A stretch of 64,000 nucleotides of DNA from Salegentibacter agarivorans (GCF_900113135.1 NZ_FOOH01000020.1:1-64000); one strand, 5' to 3'; counted from the first letter of the stretch, positions 8,391 through 17,760 are shown. The notes: generated from the letters alone by a model not told the origin. Translations and numbers: made by a program.

Positions 8391-9410
8391 CTAATTGATC
8401 GTTCTATTCTTAATTCTAAACTGAGAAGGAGAGACCTTATACTTTTTTTTGAATAACCTCGAAAAATAACTATTACTATTCAAACCTATTTTGGAAACAA
8501 TTTGGCAAATTGTTTCTTCTGAATTTATTAAAAGCTCTTCAGCTTTAGACATTCTGGCATTTCTTATAAAACTATTTACACTTATATTAAATATTTGATT
8601 AAAACCTCGTTGTAATTTATTGCTATTTAAGCCTACATATCTAGCTACCTGCCCTACTGTTTTAATTTCGTCTATATGATTTTGTATAAACACTGCTGCC
8701 TCGTGGATAGCCTTTACTTCATAAGAGAATAAATTAGATGTATTGGCACTATTATCAATATCTCTTTTGTATTGTAAAAGATGTTGGTTAATTAATTCAT
8801 GGATTTTAGCTTCTAAGAATATACGATGCTCGAATGAAGAAAAATTTTCAAGATTTACCTGTTTAAGAATATTAGCTATCTCCAGATTATAACTCCCATT
8901 ATGAAAGTAAGCTGGAGTTTTATCCTTTTTTTCAAAAATAATTTTTAAATAAGCGGCAATAGTTTGGGTACAATAATTTCTATTATTAAGATATACAGCT
9001 TTTGATATGGAAATTATATAACTGTAATAACGCTTATTAGCTTTTAATTTTACCTGAATATTGGTGTTGGAAGAATTGGAAATAATCGCGTGTTGAAATT
9101 GGTCTAACTCCCGCCAGGCGTTCTTATTCCCATACTTGTAATTAAATGGGGTGTTACAATTGTAAATAAAATTAAGAGGATTCTCTACATTGGTTATAAG
9201 ATCCAATAGAAGATCATTTTTGAAGTGGCCACTAAATAAAATAACAGATATATCATCAAAAATATCAAGTGCCAAAATAGTTCCTTTACCTAATTTTTCT
9301 GATATTTCCAGAATAGGAAGTGGAGAATTGATAGTTCTATTTTCCAAATGATTGGCTAACCTATTAAAAGTTTGCAATGCCGGAGATGTAAAGATTTTTA
9401 TAGGCTTCAA
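8391..9410 (-). CDS. AraC-family transcriptional regulator (tandem copy 2)
   Basis: This 339-residue paralogue of the preceding gene has a C-terminal AraC domain (ICQIVSKIGLNSNSYFSRLF, then KKYKVSPSQF). The N-terminal domain keeps the NPLNFIYN and LDQFQHAII blocks that line up with HPLKFIYV and IDQYQHAIV of the neighbour. It is otherwise strongly diverged and asparagine-rich, which suggests a different ligand or relaxed selection. It probably shares a transcript with copy 1. Confidence 0.83.
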   Translation of the reverse strand: MKPIKIFTSPALQTFNRLANHLENRTINSPLPILEISEKLGKGTILALDIFDDISVILFSGHFKNDLLLDLITNVENPLNFIYNCNTPFNYKYGNKNAWRELDQFQHAIISNSSNTNIQVKLKANKRYYSYIISISKAVYLNNRNYCTQTIAAYLKIIFEKKDKTPAYFHNGSYNLEIANILKQVNLENFSSFEHRIFLEAKIHELINQHLLQYKRDIDNSANTSNLFSYEVKAIHEAAVFIQNHIDEIKTVGQVARYVGLNSNKLQRGFNQIFNISVNSFIRNARMSKAEELLINSEETICQIVSKIGLNSNSYFSRLFKKKYKVSPSQFRIKNRTIN

Positions 9411-9878
9411 TGAATATTTTTTAGCCGGCGAAATTATAAATTAAAATAGCTGTTTTACCTGCTGGTAAGGGAATATAAGCTGTTTTGTTAGTATTTATTG
9501 CTTTTTTACTATAACCCAATACCAACTTCAGTTGATGATTTTTAAAAAAGAGAACTATATCTTAAGGTTATAAAATATGGGGTCTAATAATATTCAGAGT
9601 TTCAGAATTTTAGCATAACCTTAAATTACATCGAAAATTAGAAGACCAGACTTTAAAGTTTTTTTAAACAAATGTTAATTATTTAATTAAAGGTTACTTC
9701 CCTTTATCAGACTACTTAAAAGCTTAAACCTTAATATGTTAAACTAAGCGGTGCTAAAACTGTATTAAAAGGTTAAGGTTATTAAAACGAAAAAATCATG
9801 AATTCAAATTGTTTTAATTTTATATGAAAAGGTTCATTCGCGATTATTAAAAAGAACAATTAATATTAATTTTTAAAA
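9411..9878. other. Divergent promoter region between AraC and DUF2267 genes
   Basis: No gene is seen. It separates a minus-strand regulator from a plus-strand gene, so it should hold both promoters. A 9-base direct repeat, AGCTGTTTT, occurs at 9448-9456 and 9478-9486, 30 bp apart and close to the AraC start, and could be an operator. A TTACC/GGTAA mini-hairpin lies between the copies. Nothing else stands out. Confidence 0.3.
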
Positions 9879-10349
9879 ATGAAAATAATGAATTCTAATC
9901 TAAATTTTGAGACATTCAAACAAGAGGCACATGAGTACATTAATAATCTGGCAGCCGAATTAGGACATCCCGAAGAAAAGGAAAGAGTATTAAGGATATG
10001 GAGGTCGGTAATGTTTACTATACGAGACAGAATTGATTTTAATGAAGCTTTTCTGTTAATGCAACCTTTACCCACAATTTTAAGAGGAATCTATACTGAA
10101 AGCTGGGAAATTTCCAAAAAACCGAAACTTGATTATTCTACTTTAGAAGAAATGAAATCGGAAGTAAAGCAGAATCAACAGAATAAAGGAGAAGAAGAAT
10201 TTCCCTGGAAATTACCTACTGAGGAAATTATTAGTATAACTATTAAATCTTTAAACAAATATGTGTCCCTTTTCCAAATAACAGATATCATAAATCAAAT
10301 GCCCGGGGAAATAAAAACCTATTTAAATCGAAAAATACAAGCTGAATAA
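9879..10349 (+). CDS. DUF2267 domain protein
   Basis: This 156-residue soluble helical protein resembles DUF2267 proteins: an N-terminal FETFKQEAHEYINNLAAELG segment, then ERVLRIWRSVMFTIRDRIDFNEAFLLMQPLPTILRGIYTESW, where the LP..LRG(I/V)Y..W pattern is the hallmark. Two such helical repeats are usual, and the C-terminal half is a weaker second copy. The function is unknown. Homologues commonly sit beside stress and putative detoxification genes, as here. The start could be ATG 9879 or the second ATG three codons later. Confidence 0.78.
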   Translation: MKIMNSNLNFETFKQEAHEYINNLAAELGHPEEKERVLRIWRSVMFTIRDRIDFNEAFLLMQPLPTILRGIYTESWEISKKPKLDYSTLEEMKSEVKQNQQNKGEEEFPWKLPTEEIISITIKSLNKYVSLFQITDIINQMPGEIKTYLNRKIQAE

Positions 10350-10726
10350 ACTTATTATTAAAAATTAAATAAATCTATGATGGAGTTAGGAATTCTGGTT
10401 ACAACGAAACCATTACTCCTATTTTTAAAAGTTCCGAGAGACTTATTTACTGTTCTTTACTTATTTTAACTAAAGGGTTGAAGTATTCTCTTCTGTTACA
10501 CGGGGAATTCCTAATCCATCCTTTGGGTTTAGAGGAGGAAAAGAGTGATTCTAATTTCTCAAAACTGTATAGGGAAGTACTAATCCTTAATTATTACATC
10601 AAGAAAGATTAGATTCTTTTAAGTATAATCAGACCTTAAACTTCTTATGTTGCTTGATGATTTTGTAATAAAATTAATATGAATTGATATATTTGGCACT
10701 ACCCTAATTTTAATGACCTACCAAAA
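10350..10726. other. Intergenic region upstream of the PAS/GAF protein
   Basis: It contains the promoter described separately. A 30-codon frame (10377-10469) starts with two ATG codons and has a hydrophobic end, but nothing supports it as a gene. The remainder is spacer. Confidence 0.3.
10662..10695 (+). promoter_or_regulatory. Bacteroidota-type promoter of the PAS/GAF gene
   Basis: TTTG at 10662-10665 and an exact TATATTTG (TAnnTTTG) at 10688-10695 are 22 bp apart, matching the -33 and -7 elements of Bacteroidota housekeeping promoters. The start codon follows 31 bp later, giving a short leader. Confidence 0.5.
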
Positions 10727-13700
10727 ATGTCAAATGATAATTTTTCAGTTGATTCCGTTTCTCAGAACTATATTTTTGATCTCGCTCCTTTTCCTATGTG
10801 GATTTATGATTTAGAAACCCTTCACTTTCTTGCAGTCAACCAAGAGGCTATTCGTCACTATGGCTTTTCAGAGAGAGAATTTTTAAATATGACAATTAAA
10901 GATATACGTCCTATTGAAGATGTACCGAAAGTAGAAAAAGCTGTCAAAGATGTACGGGTAAGAAAAGACAGATTTAAACAAAGTCTTTATAAACATCAAA
11001 CCAAAGATAAACGCATTATTTATGTACAAATCAAAGGTAATCTTATTAATTTTAATAATAAAAGGGCTGAAATAATCACGGCGATTGATCTGACAGACAG
11101 GTATAACCAAGCCAAGCGTGTAGAAAAACAAAGGTTATACTTAGAAGCAAATGGAGAGCTCAATGAGATATTATTAAAATCAGACTTCTGGTCTAATTCT
11201 TTAGAGGAATGTTTTAAGATTGTATCTAAATGTCTGATTGTCGACCGTGTATTCTTTTATGAAAATAATATCGATAAGAAAACTACATCTCATCGTTTTT
11301 CGTGGGAATCTAAAAATGCTACCTCAAAATTTAATAGTGCCGAAAAGCAAAATATTCCTTGGGCAAAATTTCCTTTATTTACCCTCCCATTATACCAAGG
11401 AAAACCCTTTGAAGCAAATATCTCTAACCTACCTAATTCTCCTACCAAAAACCGGTTAAAAACACAAAATGTAAAGTCTATATTAGTACTCCCAGTAGAA
11501 ATCAATAATAATTTCTCAGGGTTTATAGGGATAGAAGATTGCACCCGAGAAAGAAATTGGGAAGAAAATGATTTTCAACTATTAAAAACCCTTAACTCCA
11601 ATCTTGCCCATTTAATAATGAAAGAACAAGCCCAGGAAAAACTTATTTCCAGTGAAGCTAGATTTAAATCACTGGTTCAAAATGGAGCTGATCTTATTGC
11701 TATTATCAACCCTCTTGGAGATTTCACCTATGTAGCTCCTACAACAATTAAGGTGCTGGGAACCCCACCAGAAAAGTTTATCGGTAAAAATGCATTCGAC
11801 TTTATACATTATCAGGATGCTAAGGCACTTCAAGAATACCTTAAAAAAATTTTAACAACAAAATTTATCTCCAGTAAACCTTATCGCTTTGAGGATGCTC
11901 AGGGAAATTGGAGGTGGATTCAAACTGATTTCACGAATCATCTCTCGGATCCAGCTATAAAAGGGATCGTAGCAAATACAAGAGATGTTACGGAGCGCGT
12001 AGAGAAACAAATAAGCAAAAAATTATTAATTTCTATATCCAAAATAATAAATAAACCAGGATCGTTAACCTTCTGCCTTTCCCAGGCTTTAAACCAACTA
12101 GTAAAGCTTTATAAAATTTGTATTTGTGAAGTGTGGTTAATTTCTGAGGACGACACACGAATAGACTTAATTGCGAACTCCTCTAAAGGAGATAAATTTA
12201 AAGGTTTCATTCATTCAAGTAAAATAATAAATCACTTTGAAAAAGGAATTGGTCTTCCAGGTCAAGTGTGGAAAAATCAACATACTATTATTTGGGATAA
12301 ACTTTCACAAGATAATAGGTTTAAACGTTCAAAGGCTGCAGATTCTTTTAATTTGAAAACTGCTATAGGAGTACCAATTATTTTCAACGAAAAAATTTTA
12401 GGATGTCTAGTATGTCTTTGTCAGGCTGAAATGATAGAATTATTGGAGCAGGTTAAATTGCTTAAGGAAGTAGGCTTACAAATTGGCGTACTTATTAAAC
12501 AAAAAAACACAATAGAACAATACCAAAACTTTTTGAATATTTCTCCGGATCCTCATTGTATTATTGGATTCGATGGATTATTAAAAAAGTATAATAAGGC
12601 TTTTAGGAAATTATTAGGGTACAATACCACTGAATTGTTAAATGTTCCGATTTTTCGCTTTATTCACAGTGAAGATCGAGATTTAGCCGAAACAACCTTT
12701 AAAGATTCAATTAAAGGTGAAAATACAGATGCTATACAAGCCCGATTTATAACCAAATCAGGGAAGGTTAAATGGTTAGTCTGGAATAGATCTGTTTATC
12801 CAGAATCTAAAATAATTATGGCGGTAGCCAAAGATATTACCGAGGAAAAAGAAGCACAAAAGCAGTTAAAAATAACTTATGAGCGACTTAAAACCGCACA
12901 TAAAATTGCAAAAATTGGTTATTGGGTTCGAGATTTTGATTCCGAAATCTCTGAATGGAGTGAAGAAACCTATAAAATATATGGTTACACCCCAGATAAT
13001 TTTGAACCAACAATGCAAAATGTTACTAAGACTTTTCATCCCGAAGACCGGTATTTAATAGAAAGTAATCCTCTTTCCATGCTAGAACCAGGAAAGATAG
13101 AGAGTTTTGAACACCGAATTATAACTGCCCAGAATGAGATAAAGTGGGTTCATCAAGAGATCCGCCTTTTGGTAGATAATAAAAATAACCCATTAAGGGT
13201 AGAAGGAACAATTCAAGATATTACGGAAAAAAAAGAAATTGAAATCCAGATTAAAATTAGTAATGAACGGTTTCAATTAGCTACGCAGGCAAGTAATGAA
13301 ATGATATGGGATATAGACCATACCACTAATACAATTAATCGTAGTAAAAGTTATGAGAAAACTTTTAAGTACACTACCAAAGACCTTTTCTCCAAAGATA
13401 ATTCTTGGAATCAGAACATTCATCCCCAGGATGCTGATATTGTTTGGAATTCACTGCACCAAATACTTAATAATAAAAAAGAAAACTATTGGTACAGTGA
13501 ATATAGAATTTATACCGAAGATGGCTCATTAGCTTTTTTAGTTGATAGATGCTATATAGTTAGAAATGAGAATGGTGATCCTATTCGTAGTGTAGGCGCC
13601 GCTTTAGATGTTACTACTTCCAGAAAACAAATAAAAAAAATAAAAAAACAAAATAAAAAACTACGTGAAATAGCCTGGGTACAATCACACATTGTACGAG

Positions 13701-13870
13701 CTCCACTTTCCTCGATAATGGGTTTAATTGATCTAATTAAACAAACAGACAAAAATGAAAAATCATTTGAAGAAATCATTGATATGATTTTAACCGCTGC
13801 TGAAGAATTAGACAAAGTTATTCATGATATCGTAGATAGAACAGAAAAACTACAGAGTGAGAATAACTAG
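10727..13870 (+). CDS. Multi-PAS/GAF sensory protein with a kinase dimerisation segment but no ATPase domain
   Basis: The protein has 1047 residues and no membrane segment. Approximate order: PAS (10-125), GAF (145-300), PAS with PAC (305-425), GAF (430-590), and three more PAS domains (595-715, 735-845, 850-970). A lysine-rich helix follows, then a HisKA-like segment with WVQSHIVRAPLSSIMGL, the histidine near residue 988. The protein stops about 60 residues later, so the catalytic HATPase domain of a histidine kinase is absent. It may act as a sensor that partners another kinase or is phosphorylated in trans. The stop is followed by non-coding DNA and then an unrelated gene, so I see no frameshifted ATPase remnant. 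Confidence 0.85.
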   Translation: MSNDNFSVDSVSQNYIFDLAPFPMWIYDLETLHFLAVNQEAIRHYGFSEREFLNMTIKDIRPIEDVPKVEKAVKDVRVRKDRFKQSLYKHQTKDKRIIYVQIKGNLINFNNKRAEIITAIDLTDRYNQAKRVEKQRLYLEANGELNEILLKSDFWSNSLEECFKIVSKCLIVDRVFFYENNIDKKTTSHRFSWESKNATSKFNSAEKQNIPWAKFPLFTLPLYQGKPFEANISNLPNSPTKNRLKTQNVKSILVLPVEINNNFSGFIGIEDCTRERNWEENDFQLLKTLNSNLAHLIMKEQAQEKLISSEARFKSLVQNGADLIAIINPLGDFTYVAPTTIKVLGTPPEKFIGKNAFDFIHYQDAKALQEYLKKILTTKFISSKPYRFEDAQGNWRWIQTDFTNHLSDPAIKGIVANTRDVTERVEKQISKKLLISISKIINKPGSLTFCLSQALNQLVKLYKICICEVWLISEDDTRIDLIANSSKGDKFKGFIHSSKIINHFEKGIGLPGQVWKNQHTIIWDKLSQDNRFKRSKAADSFNLKTAIGVPIIFNEKILGCLVCLCQAEMIELLEQVKLLKEVGLQIGVLIKQKNTIEQYQNFLNISPDPHCIIGFDGLLKKYNKAFRKLLGYNTTELLNVPIFRFIHSEDRDLAETTFKDSIKGENTDAIQARFITKSGKVKWLVWNRSVYPESKIIMAVAKDITEEKEAQKQLKITYERLKTAHKIAKIGYWVRDFDSEISEWSEETYKIYGYTPDNFEPTMQNVTKTFHPEDRYLIESNPLSMLEPGKIESFEHRIITAQNEIKWVHQEIRLLVDNKNNPLRVEGTIQDITEKKEIEIQIKISNERFQLATQASNEMIWDIDHTTNTINRSKSYEKTFKYTTKDLFSKDNSWNQNIHPQDADIVWNSLHQILNNKKENYWYSEYRIYTEDGSLAFLVDRCYIVRNENGDPIRSVGAALDVTTSRKQIKKIKKQNKKLREIAWVQSHIVRAPLSSIMGLIDLIKQTDKNEKSFEEIIDMILTAAEELDKVIHDIVDRTEKLQSENN

Positions 13871-14072
13871 AAATTAATTTTTCTTATTTTTTGGTCTATT
13901 GTCTACCGTATCAATAATATTTTTAAGCCTTTATTAACTTATTTATTTTCGAATTTATTAAAATTTTGTTGTGCTATTATCCTTTATAACCCTCTAAAAT
14001 AAGGAAGATTTAAAAACAGGTTAATTAACTTTTTTACAAAGTTCAGATATCAATTTTCATTTAATTTTAGAA

Positions 14073-14534
14073 TTGTTAACCTCTAAATTATTTAAATTGA
14101 AAACCGTTGAACTTAAAGAACTGGAAAAAATTTATAAGCAAAATTATAAATGGGGCTTGTTTTATAAACAATGTATTCTTTCCTCCAAAAAGCCTTATGT
14201 GAAAGATCTCTATAAGAAGTTAGTCTGTCAAAAAATATCATTTCACAAGCTAATAATAAAAGAAATGCTGAAAAGAGTGGATCAGGAATACCTCCAAAAA
14301 CTGGATCGGGAATGCAAAAATGAACTCAGAGAACTACAGCAGAAATACCATCCGGACTTAAATAATAAACATAGTCTTATGTGCTGTAACATTGAGAAAA
14401 ATTTATATTCAGCATATTGTGAATCTTTAAGAAAGATTACTGACGGGAAAATTCGTGCCTTAATATTGAATCAAAAGTACCAAATAAAATTACTGCGAGA
14501 GGAAATGGTAAAAATTGAAAAGTATTTAATCTAA
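14073..14534 (+). CDS. Small helical protein, possibly DUF2383-like four-helix bundle
   Basis: This 153-residue, lysine-rich, entirely helical-looking protein has no signal peptide. No ATG is available near its beginning; TTG at 14073 is the best start, and the frame is closed by TAA further upstream at 14022-14024. The length and the helical pairs separated by a KYHPDLNNKHSLMCC turn recall PA2169/DUF2383 proteins that occur beside YciE/YciF and DUF2267 genes in stress islands, but the similarity is weak. A convergent hairpin follows its stop codon. Confidence 0.55.
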   Translation: MLTSKLFKLKTVELKELEKIYKQNYKWGLFYKQCILSSKKPYVKDLYKKLVCQKISFHKLIIKEMLKRVDQEYLQKLDRECKNELRELQQKYHPDLNNKHSLMCCNIEKNLYSAYCESLRKITDGKIRALILNQKYQIKLLREEMVKIEKYLI

Positions 14535-14543
14535 AATAGCAAA

Positions 14544-14578
14544 GCCACATATGGATAGAGACTAATCCTTTATGTGGC
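14544..14578. terminator. Hairpin between convergent genes
   Basis: GCCACATA (14544-14551) and TATGTGGC (14571-14578) form a perfect 8-bp stem with an inner GGAT/ATCC pair. It lies in the 87-bp gap between the plus-strand helical protein and the minus-strand lipoprotein. No long T-run follows on either side, so termination strength is uncertain. Confidence 0.5.
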
Positions 14579-14621
14579 CAAATGTTCGGAAATTTTTATA
14601 AATAAGAAATAGAAATAATGC

Positions 14622-15179
14622 TTAGTTGCCTTTTACATCCATATTTTGAAGTAATTCACCAGACTGTTTAAAGAAAATTCTGATGTTATCATTTGATGTT
14701 TCATCATTATTTATTCTTATTTCTTTCACAGTTTTTTCTAGCTCTTTCGTATCGATTTCTCCTTCAAATGAGCCGCTATTAGAGCTATCTTCAAAAGAAT
14801 TTAATATCGTAACGAAATCTGATTTATTAATATTATAATCCTTGGTTTCATTAATATTAGTTAGCTTCTGGAGTTCATTCCCAGAACTTATACCTGCTAC
14901 TTCATTCTTTTCAGATATAGCCGCAGCTAATAATTTTAGTGCTTTTTCTGGGTCTGGATAATCAGCAGAACGATCTTGAGATATATAGTCCAAATATTCT
15001 CCTACTGCATTTTCAGGATAGGCATCATCCCCCGCAGTTTGTTTCTGATGACCTTCAATACGAATATCCTGGTCTTCATCATCTTCAATATTTCCCTGCT
15101 GATTGTTGTTACAACTGGAGATTGATACGAATAAAAGAACGCCCGTCAAAAATTTAAATAATTCTTTCATAATATTCAT
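14622..15179 (-). CDS. Putative lipoprotein, acidic
   Basis: The protein has 185 residues and a lipoprotein signal: basic start, hydrophobic stretch FLTGVLLFVSISS, then lipobox cysteine C23 followed by NNNQQG. The mature part is acidic and contains no domain I recognise; a YPDPEKALKLLAAAISEKN helix is the clearest segment. Translation may begin at the first ATG or at the one three codons later. It lies 25 bp downstream of the aldolase gene and probably shares its transcript. Confidence 0.7.
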   Translation of the reverse strand: MNIMKELFKFLTGVLLFVSISSCNNNQQGNIEDDEDQDIRIEGHQKQTAGDDAYPENAVGEYLDYISQDRSADYPDPEKALKLLAAAISEKNEVAGISSGNELQKLTNINETKDYNINKSDFVTILNSFEDSSNSGSFEGEIDTKELEKTVKEIRINNDETSNDNIRIFFKQSGELLQNMDVKGN

Positions 15180-15204
15180 TTTAGTTAATTCTTAATTTTC
15201 AGTT

Positions 15205-16269
15205 TTAAGCTATGGTAATTTTTGGTTCGAGATAAATATCCTGAACCAGGTTCAAAACTTCAATTCCATCCTTCAAAGGTTTCTGAAATGCTTTTCTCCC
15301 CATAATTAATCCCGAACCTCCAGCACGTTTATTTATTATAGCTGCCGTGGCTGCATCCTTTAAATCAGATTCTCCCTTAGAAGCTCCTCCAGAATTAATA
15401 AGCCCAATTTGTCCCATATAACAATTGGCAACTTGCCACCTACATAAATCAATCGGGTGTTCAGTGCCAAGGGCATCATACATTTCATCATTATATTTAC
15501 CAGCATTAAGTTCACGGAAACTATAATTAAGAGTGGGTAGTTTTTGCTTTATGATATCCGCTTTAATAGTCGCTCCTATGTGATTAGCCTGGCCAGTGAG
15601 ATCGGCTGCAGTATGATAATCAGTATTATCTCTCTTAAATTGATTGTTTCGCGTATAACACCAAAGAATTGTGGCCATTCCTAATTCGTGTGCCTTTTCA
15701 AATGCCATTGCAATCTCCTGAATTTGCCGGTTACTTTGTTCAGACCCAAAGTAAATAGTAGCTCCAATTGCAGTTGCACCCATATTCCATGCTTCTATTA
15801 CAGAACTATATTTAATTTGATCATAAGTATTGGGATAAGTTAATAGCTCATTATGGTTGATTTTAACGATAAATGGAATTTTATCTGCATATTTCCTAGA
15901 ATGCAAGGCTAGAACACCTTTAGTACTGGCAACGGCATTGCATCCACCTTCTAAAGCTAATTTTATAATATTTTCTGGATTAAAATAATCCTGATTTTTA
16001 TAAAATGAGAAGGCTGCTGAATGTTCAATCCCCTGATCGATCGGAAGTATGCTTAAATATCCGCTTCCTTTCAATCTTCCGTTATTATATAATTGGGATA
16101 AGCTCTTAAGTACTGGTGTACTTCTATCAGAATTTCTAAAGTTATCTATAACGCTGGGTCCTGGCTTTGTCAATTTATCTAGCCCAATTTTTTTAGAACG
16201 GTGACTAAGGTAATAGTCCGCATTGTCACCCAATATTTTCTGTATTCTTTCAAATGTATCCATAATCAA
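15205..16269 (-). CDS. fbaB: Class I fructose-bisphosphate aldolase (FbaB/DhnA type)
   Basis: The protein has 354 residues, the usual length for the bacterial class I aldolase of the DhnA/FbaB family, which reversibly cleaves fructose 1,6-bisphosphate. Visible family blocks are LSILPIDQGIEHSAAFSF, FIVKINHNE, GATAIGATIYFGSE and GLINSGGASKGESDL. The Schiff-base lysine should be in the strand following the GATIKADIIKQ segment, though I cannot assign it with certainty. The usual leading block around LDKLTKPGPS is also present. The lipoprotein gene follows in the same direction. ATG at 16269 or 16263 are both possible starts. Confidence 0.9.
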   Translation of the reverse strand: MIMDTFERIQKILGDNADYYLSHRSKKIGLDKLTKPGPSVIDNFRNSDRSTPVLKSLSQLYNNGRLKGSGYLSILPIDQGIEHSAAFSFYKNQDYFNPENIIKLALEGGCNAVASTKGVLALHSRKYADKIPFIVKINHNELLTYPNTYDQIKYSSVIEAWNMGATAIGATIYFGSEQSNRQIQEIAMAFEKAHELGMATILWCYTRNNQFKRDNTDYHTAADLTGQANHIGATIKADIIKQKLPTLNYSFRELNAGKYNDEMYDALGTEHPIDLCRWQVANCYMGQIGLINSGGASKGESDLKDAATAAIINKRAGGSGLIMGRKAFQKPLKDGIEVLNLVQDIYLEPKITIA

Positions 16270-16422
16270 TTGGTGGATTAACTAAAGTATTGCCTGTTTA
16301 AAATTTTCAAATATTTACTCTATAAAGAATATTTTATTGTTTAATTACACTTGAAAATATTCCTTGATAAATTAACTATAAGAGGAAGTAACACTTAAAA
16401 TATACCAGGAAAAAATCCATAT

Positions 16423-16782
16423 TTAGAAAAGTAAGGCTTTAGCTTTATAAAATTTTCTCTCTGTAAATAAGCTAATTAGAACCTCCCCTATTCCTATAAT
16501 CAAAAATGGTAGATAGATTTCTTTTTGAAAACCAAAAAACCACGGAGAAAAGGCCAGGAATAGTCCAATAATTATATCTATAATTAAATGTAATTTAAAA
16601 CTAATTAGACCAGCAATACCCATTTCATAGTCTGTTAATATACTGTATAAAATAGTTCCTATTCCAAAACCTAATAATATCCATGCTGGTAAATAATAGT
16701 TGTCTAAAAATAATAAAGGGATTATTATTAATAAACTCCCGATGAGATAATCAAGGTAACCATGAACTTTGGGTCGTATCAT
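16423..16782 (-). CDS. SPW-repeat integral membrane protein (copy 2)
   Basis: This 119-residue paralogue of the protein at 4850-5203 has four predicted membrane helices and the repeat motif SPWFFGF near residue 82. The two copies share the block EIYLPFLIIGIGE exactly. The start MIRPKVHGYLDY sets the reading of copy 1. It stands just upstream of the aldolase gene on the same strand (153 bp gap). Function unknown. Confidence 0.82.
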   Translation of the reverse strand: MIRPKVHGYLDYLIGSLLIIIPLLFLDNYYLPAWILLGFGIGTILYSILTDYEMGIAGLISFKLHLIIDIIIGLFLAFSPWFFGFQKEIYLPFLIIGIGEVLISLFTERKFYKAKALLF

Positions 16783-17011
16783 ACCAAGAGGGATTTTAAT
16801 TATACTAAAGATTTACAACTTTCAACCGTTCTTTTAATTACGGTTTTCATTTACCTTAAATTTAAAAATGAACAACCAATTTTAGTATTAAAAAGAGGTC
16901 AAACCTTTATTAAAACTGATTGAATAATTCTCTCCTAAGAATGCCAATTAACGCCTAATGTACTCTTTACAATCATACCTGGAGAATGTTCCAGGTTGTT
17001 AAAAACAAAAT
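16783..17011. other. Upstream region of SPW copy 2 with a small hairpin
   Basis: ACCTGGA (16977-16983) and TCCAGGT (16990-16996) form a perfect 7-bp stem with a six-base loop. No T-run follows. The rest is AT-rich spacer that leads into the decayed region. Confidence 0.35.
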
Positions 17012-17227
17012 TTAATATGCGTTTTTTATTGTTAAAAAAACTTTAATCCTACATTTTTTATAGTAATACTCTTTTTTATTATATGCTCTTTGTTGAAATT
17101 TTGTCTTAGTTAGCAAACTGCGAAAATAAAACGCTCCAAGGGGAATTGGACTCAGTGACTTTCGAGTTATGAGAAGCCAGTCATTTTCGTGGAACTTAAT
17201 TTTTAGACCATCAACTAAACTTTGGGA
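17012..17227 (-). pseudogene. Probable C-terminal remnant of a phosphoglucomutase/phosphomannomutase-type gene
   Basis: A 71-codon minus-strand frame without start codon reads SLVDGLKIKFHENDWLLI near its beginning. This matches the C-terminal domain IV entry of alpha-D-phosphohexomutases, where a DG(I/V/L)K block and a tryptophan strand precede the phosphate-binding R-P-S-G/N-T-E-P loop. That loop is destroyed here (TRKSLSPIPLG), and the remainder looks like random translation. The call rests on a short motif only. The stretch immediately upstream is open in another frame, as expected for a decayed gene. Confidence 0.38.
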
Positions 17228-17272
17228 TTATTTTTATGATTTTCTTTTTATCGGAATAATATCATTCTAAAA

Positions 17273-17347
17273 GTTACCAAATGGAAAAGAAATTAAAGAA
17301 AGTGCTAATTTTACTGGTATTGGGAAAGGGTCTAAAAGCCCCGTCAT
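17273..17347. repeat. Diverged 75-bp element, copy 1 (other copy at 30214-30289)
   Basis: This stretch aligns along its whole length with 30214-30289 in the same orientation, with one or two single-base gaps. The best shared block is GGGTCTAAAAGCCC here against GGGTCTAATAGCCC there. By eye roughly three quarters of positions match. It begins exactly where recognisable moeA sequence stops. The identity of the element is unknown; a relic of a small mobile element is possible. Confidence 0.5.
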
Positions 17348-17473
17348 ATCAAAAGGGGCTAAGATTTCTTTAGAAAGTGAATACCCCAGGCAATCGCTCA
17401 ACAGCCTGTTCTCAGTTTTAAGTTGAATTTGTTGATCCCGGATAATTTTTAAAGCTTCTTTCATTGGTACCAT
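17345..17473 (-). pseudogene. moeA: Truncated moeA (N-terminal 43 codons only)
   Basis: The minus-strand frame begins MVPMKEALKII and continues TENRLLSDCLGYSLSKEI then LAPFDM, which is the opening of molybdopterin molybdenumtransferase MoeA (EALxII, the LG..L..DI block, then APFD(M/L)P). After residue 43 homology stops and the frame runs 25 more codons through an unrelated repeated element. Intact MoeA is about 390-400 residues and inserts molybdate into adenylylated molybdopterin. The fragment lies in the same direction as the molybdenum operon to its right, so a moeA gene once ended that operon. Confidence 0.62.
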
Positions 17474-17760
17474 TAGCCTCCTATTGAAATCATTATCATA
17501 TTTTTCACATAATGATCGCCGTCCATCTTTACATCCATCCCATTCCGGGAATATTTCTTGGATTGTATGGTGTTAATTATGAGGGTTCCATTGGTTACCC
17601 TTTTCGCATTGGAGTTAGCAAATCGGTATCAGAACTGGTAAAAAGGCAATTCATCATTTTTTTAATCCCTTAGTAGTTCACTTTAAATGAAGATTTTCCG
17701 CCTTTTTCCTGCTGAAGCTTTATGGTTCCTATCTCTATCTGCTTATCAATTGGTTTCAGC
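17474..17760. other. Decayed DNA between moeA and moaD fragments
   Basis: No intact frame is present. Short minus-strand pieces look protein-like, for example KPIDKQIEIGTIKLQQEKGG ending at TAA 17670-17672, but they belong to different frames and I cannot name them. The stretch probably represents the scar of a deletion that removed most of a molybdenum cofactor gene set. Confidence 0.4.

Noticed and set aside
17140-17220. Possible tRNA-like pattern
   Set aside because: No T-loop GGTTCGA element and no paired acceptor stem. No tRNA, rRNA or CRISPR array was found anywhere in the window.
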